Shown here: positions 38,388-48,832 of the stretch, piece after piece | Numbering within the stretch: the stretch's first letter is position 1 | Layout: each line of letters opens with the position of its first letter | Assembly: GCA_037957365.1 (NCBI GenBank) | Contig: JARHVA010000316.1 | Coordinates: 5,243,501 to 5,307,500 of the forward strand | Direction of reading: 5' to 3' | Origin: Torreya grandis | Lineage: Eukaryota > Streptophyta > Pinopsida > Cupressales > Taxaceae | Length of the DNA stretch: 64,000 nt | Program-made: the position numbers and the translations under genes | The notes under the pieces: model-generated | Told to the model about the DNA's origin: nothing | The model's input: only the letters and a program-made list of their open reading frames with translations | The model's database searches: none

Positions 38388-38885
38388 CTAACTTTAGGGT
38401 GTGGAATCACAATTACTAGGGGAATTATTGTTTTGGTCTCCACAATAATGTTTGCCTCTTATATGTATGTAAGGATGCAAGGAATAAGAGCCCCCCATAA
38501 TAATATAGTTGGAAATGATAGTATAAGCATACTGCCATCTCTAAATATTATTATTAACTATATTGAAAGAGGTTTGGATGAGAGAATGATAGACTCCTAT
38601 CCAAAAATAATCTTTTCCAAGTGGGAGGAATTGCCACATTCAAAGGATGCATGTTGTTAGATTTGATTGGGGGACTAAAAGTACATGGAAGTTTTACATT
38701 TGTTATCAAATTATAGCCATTTTTTTCTTATATTGTGTATTGATATGTGGCTAAGGCTAAATATATCACACCCCATTTGCATAACGATGTCTCCATTTTC
38801 ATCATTGTCACTTGATAGATGTTTATTTCTTTTAAAAAAAGAATACCTATCACTTTATATTCAAGACAAGTGTCACAAATATTGA
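38388..38885 (+). pseudogene. ATL20/21/22-like RING-H2 E3 ligase pseudogene
   Basis: The frame reads LTLGCGITITRGIIVLVSTI as a membrane segment, then a linker, GLDERMIDSYPKIIFSKWEE and LPHSKDACC, then a RING-H2 region broken by stops: LGD, EVLHLLSNYSHFF, LCIDMWLRLN, HPIC, and a tail with LSLYIQDK. The order membrane segment, GLD..IxSYPK block, RING-H2 and a PLxLYxQ-like end is that of Arabidopsis ATL20-22 and relatives, ubiquitin ligases at membranes. About four of the eight zinc ligands are lost: Cys to TGA, Cys to Tyr (NYSH), His to Leu (HFFL) and Cys to His (SHPIC). Open pieces are 38433-38660 and 38685-38885. It is a host-gene relic, not an element. Confidence 0.75.
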
Positions 38886-39030
38886 ACATAATAATAGAGT
38901 ATAACATGATAATGATAATGAGAGATCTTATTTTCATTGTTTAGTTTCAGATTTATTTACTAAACCATAAAGAAATATATTATTAAATATTAATATAATA
39001 CTCAAATTCATTAGTTGTTATATATAACAT

Positions 39031-39580
39031 GTGATACATTCTTATTGCTCCAAAAATTTAATGTATACATAGGAGTTTAGGAATGATCATGGATGAGCTT
39101 AGTGCCTAGACAATACATTTGTTAAATAATATTATTTTTAACAAGTTCAATTTGTACCTATTATTTGCTAACCATTATGTGGACTAAATTGTGTATATGA
39201 TAAAACAACAGGATTTAAGAGCAAGTAGCTTCAAAATTTTCCTAAATTTTTTATTGTTAGCTACTACTAAAAATTTCTATAATTTTAGGGTGAACACATT
39301 TATCATGTGACACACTCATACACTTTTATAGCATGAAAAAATTTAGGGATTTTAAAAATGATTTGAGATGAGTTCAAAGTCCAGATAATACATTTGTTAA
39401 ATAAAATTATTTTTAACAAGCTCAATTCACGCCTACTACCTACCAAACATTATAAAGAATAAATTGTTCATCTGACAAAACAATAGGATTTCAAAGCAAT
39501 CAACTTAGAAATTTCCCCAAAAATTCTACTATTATCTGGTATTGAAAATTGCTTTGATTTTAGGGTACACACATTTTTGC
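39031..39580. repeat. 275-bp tandem duplication, diverged
   Basis: The units 39031-39305 and 39306-39580 share aatacatttgttaaata, attatttttaacaag, gacaaaacaa.aggattt and gattttagggt.. . The period measured at taatacattt/caatacattt is 275. Confidence 0.88.
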
Positions 39581-40925
39581 AATTTGGCAATTGTAAAGTG
39601 AAAACATATTTTCAACATCTTGGGATGAATGGGGAACATACCATGTACATGAATTACATTCCTATCACATCCAAAAAACTAAATGGATCCACCTAACATT
39701 CAAAACTATCAAAATACAAAAACCACCCAAGCATGTTACAATCGTAAGAGCCACATATCAAATAGACAAAGCCTTTTAGGGACTTTCATTAAAAAAATTA
39801 GCATTAATGGCTTTGCATTAATTTTTCTTATTTTCTCTCTTTTTATCATGTATTTTACAATCCCTTAATAAGATGGAAATCCTATCAATGTATTTTTCTA
39901 GTAGATACATGAATTATTTTGATTCTTATTCCATTGTGTGGCTTATATAGAGATGCGTCACTTTTATTATTTTTAGTACTCTAGAAGAGATTATAGAAGT
40001 GGCTTGCTATGGCTTATGGCATAGGCCAAGATCCACTCTATTTATAAACACACTCCATACTGTAAAATTATGGCATCTCTTTCCTTGTAACTTGAACTAT
40101 AAACACTCAAACCCCATTGTTCACTCATTCCCTCCCCTGTATCCAACAAACTTGAGGCTGAATAATTTCTTATAAAAAATACACTTGACTAGGCCAATTT
40201 TCAATTTTATCTATCAAGGTATTTGAAGGAGTTGGGTATGATTAAGTAGTCTATTTTCATAGATTTGCTATTGATTTCACTCCTTAAATTTGATATTGAT
40301 TTCTAATTTTCCTTTGAATGTTCTTATTTACTTAGTTTTGGTTCTTGAGACCACCCTTAACTTTAATTTTCTTTGTGAATTACATCCCATATATTTTTTA
40401 AAGATATTATTAAGTTCTATTTTCTCTACAATTTTTCTACCAAATTTCCTCACTAAATATATAATTAAAGTGGATGCTTAAGTACTTGTTTGTGGAGTAT
40501 TTAGAAGAATTTGATACATGCACATTTTACATAATTGTATTCAGTCTCATAATTTAAGTTGTATATGGGTTATTTGATGTTGGTTATCTAAAAATATATC
40601 ACATACATCACAACAACAAATAACCAGTATATTCAGTCTCATGCTAGGTCTACATCACATACATTACAACAATTTCTTAGTTTGGTTGATTATATTTTGC
40701 AAAGTTGGCAATATATAATGTTTCTTATATATGTTAGTTTCATTAAAAATTAAGTCCATTTAAATTTTTGTGCTTGTATGGTCTACAGACAATTTGTATT
40801 CAACATGCAACACCTCGAATCATCCAAATAGTGCCAATAGAACTCCTTGACATAGTGTGTGAGATAATCTCATGAATTTGACCTCCCCTGGAAAAGATGA
40901 TAAAATTAGGTGAGCTATTGAGTGA
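39581..40925. other. Unassigned AT-rich DNA
   Basis: No gene was recognised. A small imperfect repeat around 40540-40670 (attcagtctcat, acatcacatacat.acaacaa, each twice) is the only structure I see. Confidence 0.45.
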
Positions 40926-41249
40926 AAATTTACCAAATTAAGAGGATTTTTTGTTGGTGTTGAGGCAAGAGATTTTCATAGGAAAAATAATGTTGATGAA
41001 AGGGAAAAGACCAATACTAGCCCTGTATCATCAACAAAAATAAAAAAGGGGAAGCACAAAGTGCCACAATCTTTTGAAGGAAATTCCAATGTATTGACAG
41101 AACAAATAGTTGATTTATATTATGAGGAAAAAAAGGTTTTAAACCACTATGGCATGTATTTAAATGCATCTTTCTTATTTTTCTTGATTCCCATCATGGG
41201 CATCATTAAAAACAAAAAGGTCATTAACTCGCGGTCCACCATCCTATAA
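40926..41249 (+). CDS. Possible unidentified coding remnant
   Basis: This frame is open for 107 codons between stops and reads like protein: LRGFFVGVEARDFHRKNNVD, EREKTNTSPVSSTKIKKGKH, KVPQSFEGNSNVLTEQIVDL and YYEEKKVLNHYGMYLN, then a hydrophobic stretch and a basic end. The first ATG would be at 41061. A basic Ser/Lys linker followed by an acidic helix-like part is not typical of random AT-rich DNA, but I cannot name a family. It could be an exon remnant or chance. Confidence 0.25.
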   Translation, partial: KFTKLRGFFVGVEARDFHRKNNVDEREKTNTSPVSSTKIKKGKHKVPQSFEGNSNVLTEQIVDLYYEEKKVLNHYGMYLNASFLFFLIPIMGIIKNKKVINSRSTIL

Positions 41250-43265
41250 GAAAAAGGCATTAATGATAACATTCAACTTACAAAAAAATAATAATGAAAG
41301 ATCAAATAATAAAGAGAACAAACATTTAATTCATCAAAAAATGCTAGAGGCAATAATAGTAATAATAGTTAACTATAAAACCCAAGTAAGATTCATTTTA
41401 TAAAATCATATAAGAATTAAGTACAAATCTCAAGCAACACAAGAACACATATGCATGAGTTCAACAAATTTTCACAATTTAGTAGCATTAACATGTTCAT
41501 TTTATAAGATATGAAATAATTATATGAATGAGGAATTACAAACTCAAGAGGTCAAGGATTCCCAAAATCTCCGAAAGGAAATGAAATTTTGTTTAAAAGT
41601 AGGACTTCTGTGACTTCAATTTAACGTTCAAGTTTCATGAAGTGATCTCAGGAAAAAATTAAATGGAACCAAACTATTTTTCATGGCTAGAATTGTGTCG
41701 ACCATGTAAACTTTATATTTTACCTAACAAACACTAGTCAATGTCATTGCTAAGCCTATATTGATAAACATTTGACAAACGAGAGAATATATCCATTCAC
41801 CATATTTTAAATGTACCAAAGTCTAAGCCCCACACATATTTTGGGTCTAGTAGAAAAATAGTGCTCTTTAGTTATATCAAATATACAGTAAAATCTGAAG
41901 AGTCTCATCTATATATTTTTGGCAATAGTGCTTGGAAAAGGATAAAGCTATATTCTAATTCTACATGTCAATGCCAACAACAATGTGAAATATAGTAAAA
42001 GGTGAATTCATTGATTTTAGAGACCACAAAGGTTCAATCACACATGTCCCCAAGGTTATTTCCAAATGAGAAGATTGAATCACATATGCCCCAAAAGTTA
42101 TTTCCAAATGACAAACTTTTCATAATCCTGTCAGCAATTCAGAATTTTCACTTTCTTTCAAATATCATTCAGTCATATGGACCTCATCTCCCTACCTTCA
42201 CCCACATCCTATTGTGATTATATTAAATGTAATATACACTATTCAAAAATGAAGAATTCGTGTCCATATCCCATTTGTTTTAGTGACAATGATATTTATT
42301 AAGTTGTATTGATACAAAATAATTATTTTATAAATTGACATTTCAATTGTACAATTAAAAATTTATGGATATTATTTTTGAAAAAAAACTTATTATCCCT
42401 TATTTTGAAATAAACTAATTATAAATAGTCTCCATTACTTTTTTTTTTCCTTCCAAATATTTAAAATAGATTTCAGTTTTATTCTCCCTGTAAAAACTTG
42501 GCACATGGTGCCCTTATTACATTAGAGGCATTCTATATGGGTTAGTATTCAAAGACTCGTTTAACATACATCTGTAAAACATAAAGTTTTCTCCATCAGT
42601 CATGTTCTTTCTTCCACGTGTAAAAGGAGTTATTATTTATTGTTTTCAAACCTTTATTACGCTATAATTACGCCAATGTTTGGTACTGTTCGGTAAATTA
42701 TTTTAGTAAATATTAGATTCCATTTATAACGAATAACATCTAGATGAATAGTCAGTTTTGGGTATATTTGAGTGCTTGGTCAATCTTTATGGACATGGGT
42801 CCTAATCACTTTGAGATGAAGTTATGAAATTCATAACCAGTATATCACTTTCCATTGGATGCCTTCACTTCCCATAGATTATGGTGTGTCGACTATGGTC
42901 TGCGTGAAAAGACAATAACAATATAATGCGCATCAACGAATCCATTCGACGGGCAAAAGTGTTTCCAAAAATTGTTTATCCACTTTCCGCTGAAGTTTAT
43001 CTTGACTTCGATTTTGTTGTCATTTTCTTTCATACACAGAGTTCATAAAACCTTTTTTCTATTCTCGATTGTTTTTATCCAAAATATGGATTTTCTTTTG
43101 AAAAGCCAAGTACATGCAAAAGCTCTTCCGTCTGACAATGAACATTATAAATATCAATTATAATTTAAAAAATTATTTTTCATAAAATAATCAACGATTT
43201 AAGGCTTTCAATATATATTTTGGCACTTCCTGTAGCAACCGCTCCACAGTTTAAAGTCGCTGAAA
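41250..43265. other. Unassigned DNA upstream of the kinase relic
   Basis: It contains the 42-bp tandem repeat at 42036-42119. From about 42590 the sequence becomes richer in CpG and GC (for example ttccacgtgtaaaagg at about 42612), continuing into the kinase relic. No reading frame upstream matches a lectin or other receptor ectodomain. Confidence 0.4.
42036..42119. repeat. 42-bp tandem duplication
   Basis: The units aatcacacatgtccccaagg... (42036) and aatcacatatgccccaaaag... (42078) both continue ttatttccaaatga. The period of 42 keeps frame with a 71-codon open frame at 42002-42217, which otherwise has no recognisable feature. Confidence 0.9.
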
Positions 43266-43652
43266 ATGACATTTCAGGAAATGACATGTTCCAAAAGTTG
43301 GAATGAGAGATTTGGATTTGCAGTGGGCACAGCTAAAGGATTGGCTTACCTTCATGAAGATTGCTTGCAATGGATTCTTCACTTTGTGAAACCTCAAAAC
43401 ATACATTTGGACCAAAATTTTAGTCCCAAGGTGTCCGACAATGGATTAATGATGTTGGTTGACAGAGATCATGACCTTTCATTCTCTCCTAAGAAAATCT
43501 CTTATTCGTCGGCCTTTATGTTTGCATCGAAAGAGGGAACAGTCTCCCGCCGAGAATTCTCTTTCACCTGCTCAGAGCCAGAAACATTTGGTATTAGAAT
43601 TCATAGTTGTATGGGACGTCTCACTTTTCCTTGGTCTCACATATATTCTTGA
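43266..43652 (+). pseudogene. G-type lectin receptor-like kinase fragment (pseudogene)
   Basis: The 128-codon frame begins near kinase subdomain [62 protein letters not shown]. This matches plant S-domain (G-type lectin) receptor-like kinases. The catalytic loop usually reads HCDVKPQNILLD; here the catalytic Asp is missing (HFVKPQN). The DFG motif is DNG. The N-lobe, membrane segment and ectodomain are absent, and after about residue 75 the frame no longer matches. An overlapping frame to 43764 ([21 protein letters not shown]) may hold a frameshifted C-lobe. It is a dead fragment of a host gene. Confidence 0.85.
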
Positions 43653-43909
43653 ATTGGACGCCTCAAAGCAAGTTGTAAAACTCTTTCACGGTCAAACGAG
43701 ATTGTGGCTGGGCTTATCACAAAATTCCATAAAACAACGTTTGGAGGATGCCGGCAAATGTTGAGGAGTTGGGCTTTATAGCTGGCAGCTGATTTGCTTA
43801 AATGGATCCTGTGCATTTGTTTAGATCCCATACCATTGCAAGCCAAAAAGAAAAAAATAGTACCTCTGCAACAAGGTCTGCAGAAGTAATTCCAGTTTTC
43901 TTTAGCAAT

Positions 43910-43914
43910 ACTTT
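43910..43914. other. Target-site duplication, left copy (acttt)
   Basis: The five bases acttt precede the left LTR and recur directly after the right LTR at 48833-48837, the 5-bp duplication expected of Copia integration. Confidence 0.9.
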
Positions 43915-44361
43915 TGTAGAATCTGAAAAACTAAACCAAATCTGAAAAAACTAAACCAAATTTATACGCCCACAGATTATGAGATAACAGCGGAAAAAAC
44001 AGAGTATAAAACTCAAAAGAGAAAAAACAGAGCACTCAGAAAAATCTTTATTTGCAGGCTGAAAATAACAGTCTTTAATGATGTATATATAAAAGAATTA
44101 CATTGCTGCCCAAATCATAGCATTCAGAAAAAACAAATTGAAACCTAGGGAAAGCCTACACATGCAACAAGCATGCATTATTCGTTGAATTTAGATACAG
44201 TCAGTTAACTTTTACAAACTATAATTAATCCCACTAAAAATATGGCGCGTGGATCAAACGACCATCATTCAGATTATTCTACAAAATAAAAAACTAAAAA
44301 AAAAATCTATGAATGAAACTCAGCGATGGATGCACTGAATATGCGGCATCAGTTTTCAACA
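43915..44361 (-). repeat. 3' LTR of Copia-2 (left, 447 bp)
   Basis: It pairs with 48472-48832. Near its outer end it has a duplicated stretch, aatctgaaaaactaaaccaa, present once in the partner, and it keeps about 70 bp (near 44155-44225) lost from the partner. A TATA-like tatatata lies at about 44084-44091, used on the minus strand. Confidence 0.95.
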
Positions 44362-44376
44362 TACTCCCCCTTAATG
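44362..44376 (-). promoter_or_regulatory. Polypurine tract of Copia-2
   Basis: On the minus strand taagggggagta directly precedes the LTR start TGTTGAAAAC. It primes plus-strand synthesis in LTR elements. Confidence 0.85.
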
Positions 44377-45578
44377 CTGAGAGGGCTTACAATCTGATCT
44401 CTGAGTTTCAAAAATTGATCTGTTGCAACTGCTTTCGTAAAGATATCTGCCAACTGTTCTTTAGTGTTGATGTATTTTAATTTTACTACCTTCATCTGCA
44501 CTAAATCTCAGATAAAATGATGCTTTAAATGAAAATGTTTTGTTTTGTTGTGATGGATTAGATTCTTGGCCAATTTAATAGAACTAATGTTATCACAAAA
44601 AATAACTGTGGGCTGAACTTGAATCTTTCCAATTTCTTCAATAAATTTTATAAGTCATAATGCTTGTGTACCTACTGAAGTGATTGCAACATACTCTACT
44701 TCTATAGAAGAAAGGGCAACTATACTTTGCTTCTTTGAGCTCCAAGTAATCAAACCAGAACTAAAATAAAAACAATTCCCAGATGTTGACTTTCAGTCAT
44801 CCAAACTACCTCCCCAATCAGAATCACTAAAACCAACAAGATTGAACCTTTTAGAAGTGTAGTAATGAATACCAAAATCTAGAGTGCCTTTCACATACCT
44901 CAAAATTCTTTTGGCTGCCTTCATATGTATCTATGATGGCTCTGTCATGTACCTTGAAATAAGTGAAACTGAATAAGCAATATCAGGTCTTGTGTGAGTT
45001 AGAAACATTAAGCTTCCAACAATACTTCTATAAGTTGTCTCATCAACTCTTTCAACACCATCACCTCTACACAACACAACTCCATGAGCAACTGGAGTGG
45101 AAACTGGTTTACAATCAGCGATATCAAGTTTCTTCAACATATCTTTAGCATACCTTGTTTGACAAATAAAATTTTTATTCTCCCTTTGATAAACCTCCAT
45201 TCCTAAAAAATATTTCATAAGGCCTAAATCTTTCATCTCAAATTCATTCATCATGAAAACTTTGAATTCATCCTTCATCATAGAACTGCTACCCATAGAC
45301 AACAAGTCATCAACATACAAACATATAGTTAGAATATCATTACCTTCTTGTTTGTAGTAAAGGGTAGGTTCACTCTTACTTCTTTGAAAGCCATTCTCTT
45401 GAAAATATCCATCAATCCTAGCATACCATGCTCTTGGTGCTTGTTTGAGGTCATACAAAGCCTTCTTTAACTTGTAGACATGATTTTCTTTTCCTTGCAC
45501 TTCAAAACCTTGTGGTTGTTCCACATATACTTCTTCTTCTAAGTACCCATTCAAGAAGGCACTTTTCACATCCATATG
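44377..45578 (-). pseudogene. Copia-2 RT main part and RNase H
   Basis: The 214-codon frame 45575-44931 reads [20 protein letters not shown] (first catalytic Asp), [32 protein letters not shown] with an intact YVDD box, [15 protein letters not shown] and [20 protein letters not shown]. After a stop it goes on to RNase H: DSDWGGSLDD, KSTSGNCFYF, SIVALSSIEVEYVAI and HIRY-type ends near 44500, with VDIFTKA-like ADIFTKAVATDQF near 44440. It is among the best preserved RT in the window. Confidence 0.95.
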
Positions 45579-45587
45579 ATGGATGCT

Positions 45588-45960
45588 CTAGTTTTTTTGA
45601 GCCGCTAATGAAATCAACATTCTAATGGTCTCTTGTCTTGCTACTGGTGCAAATGTCTCTTCATAATAAATGCCATACTTTTGTGTGAAGCCTTTAACAA
45701 CTAATCTTGCCTTATGCCTTTCAACACTTCCATCACTGTTACACTTAGTCTTGTAGACCCATTTGGTGCCAATCTTCTTCTTGTCATGTGGAAGCTTGAT
45801 AAGCTCCCAAGTGTCATTCCTGTGAATAGAATCCATCTCTTCTTGCATTGCTTGCATCCAAACCTCATTAGTATATGCATCTTCAAAACATGATGGTTCA
45901 AAATCAGCCTTGGTAAGTAAAGCAAAATTCAATGTCTCACCTCTTGGATTTTCTTCATGT
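45588..45960 (-). pseudogene. Copia-2 RT N-terminal part
   Basis: The frame 45932-45588 reads EVWMQAMQEEMDSIHRNDTW, ELIKLPHDKKKIGTKWVYKT, HKARLVVKGFTQKYGIYYEE and TFAPVARQETIRMLISLAAQ, the classic Copia RT start. A stop (tag on the minus strand) at about 45587 separates it from the next frame, beginning HHMDVK. Confidence 0.95.
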
Positions 45961-45962
45961 GC

Positions 45963-46880
45963 TTAATTTGAACTCCTTTGATAAATGTCACTCAATCTTC
46001 TTACCTTCCTTGCAGAACTAGGACTTGAATCTAGACTTACACTTGGAATTGAACAACTAGATGAGGGGTCACTTGGTGGATTTGTAGCACTTGGAATAAA
46101 AATATTAGTGGGCTGCCCATGATCAATATCATCCATAATAACTTTATTTAAAATAGATTTTGACTTTTCCATATGGCCTTTTTGATGACCATAAACTCCC
46201 CCTTCATCAAAAATCACATCTCTTGACACAATAAACTTATTAGTGAGAGGATTATATAACCTGTAAGCCTTAGATTTCTCACTATATCCAACAAAAATAC
46301 ATGACTCACTTTTGGGATCTAACTTTTGCCTCTTTTGATCAGGAACATGAACATAGGCTAAGCAACCAAAAACATTGAAATAATTAACATTTGGCTTTTT
46401 CTCATACCATGCTTATATGGAGTCATCCTGTCAAGTGCACTAGTGGGACTCTGATTGAGAATATATATTGCTGTAGCAATTGCATCTCCCAAAAAAGAAT
46501 TACTTAATCCCTTTGTTTGTAGCATGCTTCGTGCCATCTCCACCACTGTATGATTCTTCCTATCAGCTACACCATTTTTTTGAGGTGTGTATGCAATGGT
46601 GAGTTGTCTTCTAATGCCATGCATATCACAATAACCTTGAAAGGCTTTTGAAAAAAATTCTCCTCCATGAGCAGTCCTTAAGCATTTGATTTTGCAGCCT
46701 TTGTCATTTTCTACAAGGGCTCTAAACCTCTTTAATGTCTCAAGAGCTTCACCTTTGGTCTTCAAAAAATAAACCCAACACTTTCGTGAGTAATTATCAA
46801 TAAAAGTAATGAAATATGATGACTTACCCAAACTCTTTGTCTGCATAGGACCACAAATGTCTTAATGAACTAACTTTTGG
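45963..46880 (-). pseudogene. Copia-2 integrase
   Basis: The frame 46846-46358 is open for 162 codons. The first catalytic Asp lies just upstream in LVH-stop-DICGPM. The second block reads CLRTAHGGEF, with Ala where Asp is needed (usual RTDNGGEF or RSDRGGEF), and the third reads NGVADRKNHTVVEMAR, with Asp for the catalytic Glu. The core is therefore inactivated at two positions. The C-terminal region to 45963 (frame 46229-45963) is a Ser/Pro-rich linker (SATNPPSDPSSSCSIPSVSL). Confidence 0.92.
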
Positions 46881-46899
46881 AAATTTCTCTCTTGCATGT

Positions 46900-47460
46900 T
46901 TTCCTTTAGCACATCCTTCAAAAACTTCCTTGTGCTCTTCAACCTTAGGCAAACCAGAAACTAATGATTTTGATGTTAGAGTCTTCAAACTATGAAAATT
47001 TAAATGCCCATACCTAAGATGCCACAACCAACTTGTATCCTCATATGCCATATTGACAAGGTTCTTGTTATGTTCACCAAACTTCAATGGAAACATTCTA
47101 TTCTTTGTCATAGGCACCACCGTTACCACCATATTTCCTTGATTCTTATCATAAATTATACATTGTTAATTTTCAAATACAACTTTATAATTCTTCTCAC
47201 ATAATTGTCCAACACTCAAAAAATTATGCTTTAACTTTGGAGTGTAATAAATGTCTTGAACACTCTTCATACCTTCTTTTGTATGGAATTTCATATCTCC
47301 TTTTGCAGCAACCTCCAATTATTTGTCATCACCAAGCTTGATCTTGGATTTAAAACTTTCATCCATTATAGAAAAAAGTTTTTCATTCCCTAACATGTGG
47401 TTAGAACATCCCGAATCTAAATACCAAACATCTTTAGAAACATTTTCAGCTTTGTCATAA
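46900..47460 (-). pseudogene. Copia-2 protease and pre-integrase domain
   Basis: Near 47440-47400 the minus strand reads VWYLDSGCSNHM, an intact D-S-G protease active site, followed by IYYTPKLKHNFLSVGQL and, in the frame 47132-46824, TSWLWHLRYGHLNFHSLKTL, the pre-integrase block with the HLRYGH zinc ligands. An in-frame stop lies near 47165 and another near 47320. Confidence 0.92.
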
Positions 47461-47519
47461 GATAAAAATAAATTATCTAGAGGATTCTCATCACCTTCTT
47501 GATCATAATGAACGCTTTT

Positions 47520-48423
47520 ACCATTATTACCTTCTTTTAATCTACACTCATAATTAAAGTGGCCATACCTATTACAATGATAACACTACAATTTTTTTTT
47601 ATCAAATCGGCCTCTACCTCTTCCTCTGAAACCACCTCTTCCTCAGAAACCACCTCTGCCTCTATTTCCTCTTGAGTAATTCTGATTTTGACCTCTACCT
47701 TGGCCTTAATTACTTTTGATGCTACTATTGGCAACTTCATTCTTTATGATTTGTAATTTGGAGGAAAAAGCTCTCTTCACTTTCTCGAAATGAATCTCTT
47801 AATCTTTCTTCATGAGACATCAAAGATCCAACTAGATGATCAAATTGAAGGGTAGACAAATTCTTGCTTTCTTCTATGATTATGGCAATAGGGTTCCACC
47901 TTGGTGTGAGAGACCTCAACACCTTTTTGATCACAACCTCATTGTTCACAATTTCACCAAGTGTAGCCATCTTATTGACCACATCTTTTACTCTGACACA
48001 ATAGGTACTCACACTTTCAGCTTCTTGCATTTTTAAATTCTTAAATTCTCTCTTTAATGTCTGTAACTTGACAACTTTGACTTGATCACTACCTTGGTAA
48101 GCTTCTTTTAGAGTCTTTCAAGCATCCTCTGTTGTCTTTGCTCCTGCAATTCATGGAAATAAGCTCTTATCTAGTGCTATTTGAATATGAAATAAGGCTT
48201 GAGCATTCTTCTTCTTAGCCTCCTTCTTGGCTATTTTATCATTTGCTGTGAGGGCATTCCAATCAGCTAGCTCTGCATAACCTGATTCAATAATCTCCCA
48301 CAAATATTTTCCTATCAAAAAAGTCATCATTTTGATACACCAATAATTATACTCATTTCCATCAAATTCTAAAATGGGCAAGGAGTTAGAATTTGACATG
48401 ATAAATTTTTGGCAAAATTCCAA
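47520..48423 (-). pseudogene. Copia-2 gag
   Basis: The frame starting at 48423 reads LPILEFDGNEYNYWCIKMMT, LWEIIESGYAEL and KKNAQALFHIQIALDKSLFP, the N-terminal gag domain. After a stop, 48030-47737 reads VSTYCVRVKDVVNKMATLGE, VIKKVLRSLTPRWNPIAIII and EESKNLSTLQFDHLVGSLMS, the UBN2-type core. An arginine-glycine repeat region (RGRGRGGFRGRG, 47690-47600) and a zinc knuckle, CYHCNRYGHFNYEC (47590-47545), follow in another frame. Confidence 0.93.
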
Positions 48424-48454
48424 CTAGTAATTCTTTAACCCAAAAGAAAAAATA

Positions 48455-48471
48455 CCTACTCTGATACCAAA
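48455..48471 (-). promoter_or_regulatory. Primer-binding site, tRNA-iMet type (Copia-2)
   Basis: On the minus strand, directly after the 5' LTR end, the sequence tttggtatcagagtagg contains TGGTATCAGAG, complementary to initiator methionine tRNA. Confidence 0.92.
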
Positions 48472-48832
48472 TGTAGAATCTGAAAAACTAAACCAAATTT
48501 ATATGCCCACATATTATGAGATAATAGCAAAAAAAATAGAGTATAAAACTCAAAATAAAACAATAGAGCACTCAAAAAAATATTTATTTGCAGGCTGAAA
48601 ATAACAGTCTTTAATGATGTATATATAAAAGAATTACATTGTTGCCTAGATCACAGCATTCAGAAAAAACAAATTGAAACCTAGGGAAACTATATTTAAT
48701 CCCACTAAAAATATGGTGCATGGATCAAATGACCATCATCCAGATTATTCTACAAAATAAAAAACTAAAATCAAAATCTATGCATGAAACACAACGATGG
48801 ATGCACTGAACATGCAGCATCAGTTTTCAACA
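48472..48832 (-). repeat. 5' LTR of Copia-2 (right, 361 bp)
   Basis: It pairs with the left LTR and begins and ends identically, but is shorter because about 70 bp is missing after gaaacctagggaaac and the outer 20-bp duplication is absent. It has lost most of the CpG sites kept by the left LTR. Confidence 0.95.

Larger units (their letters stand above)
43915..48832 (-). mobile_element. Ty1/Copia element with complete structure (Copia-2)
   Basis: Paired LTRs begin TGTAGAATCTG and end TTTTCAACA on the + strand and are flanked by the duplication acttt. On the minus strand come a tRNA-iMet primer site, gag, zinc knuckle, protease, integrase, RT, RNase H and the polypurine tract. This is the best-preserved element of the window, about 4.9 kb, yet it has around ten in-frame stops or frameshifts and mutated integrase residues, so it cannot move by itself. 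LTR divergence is near 8 percent by eye. The Copia lineage was not determined with certainty. Confidence 0.97.

Noticed and set aside
45701..45925. 74-codon minus-strand frame inside Copia-2
   Set aside because: It is a shadow frame of the RT N-terminal part.
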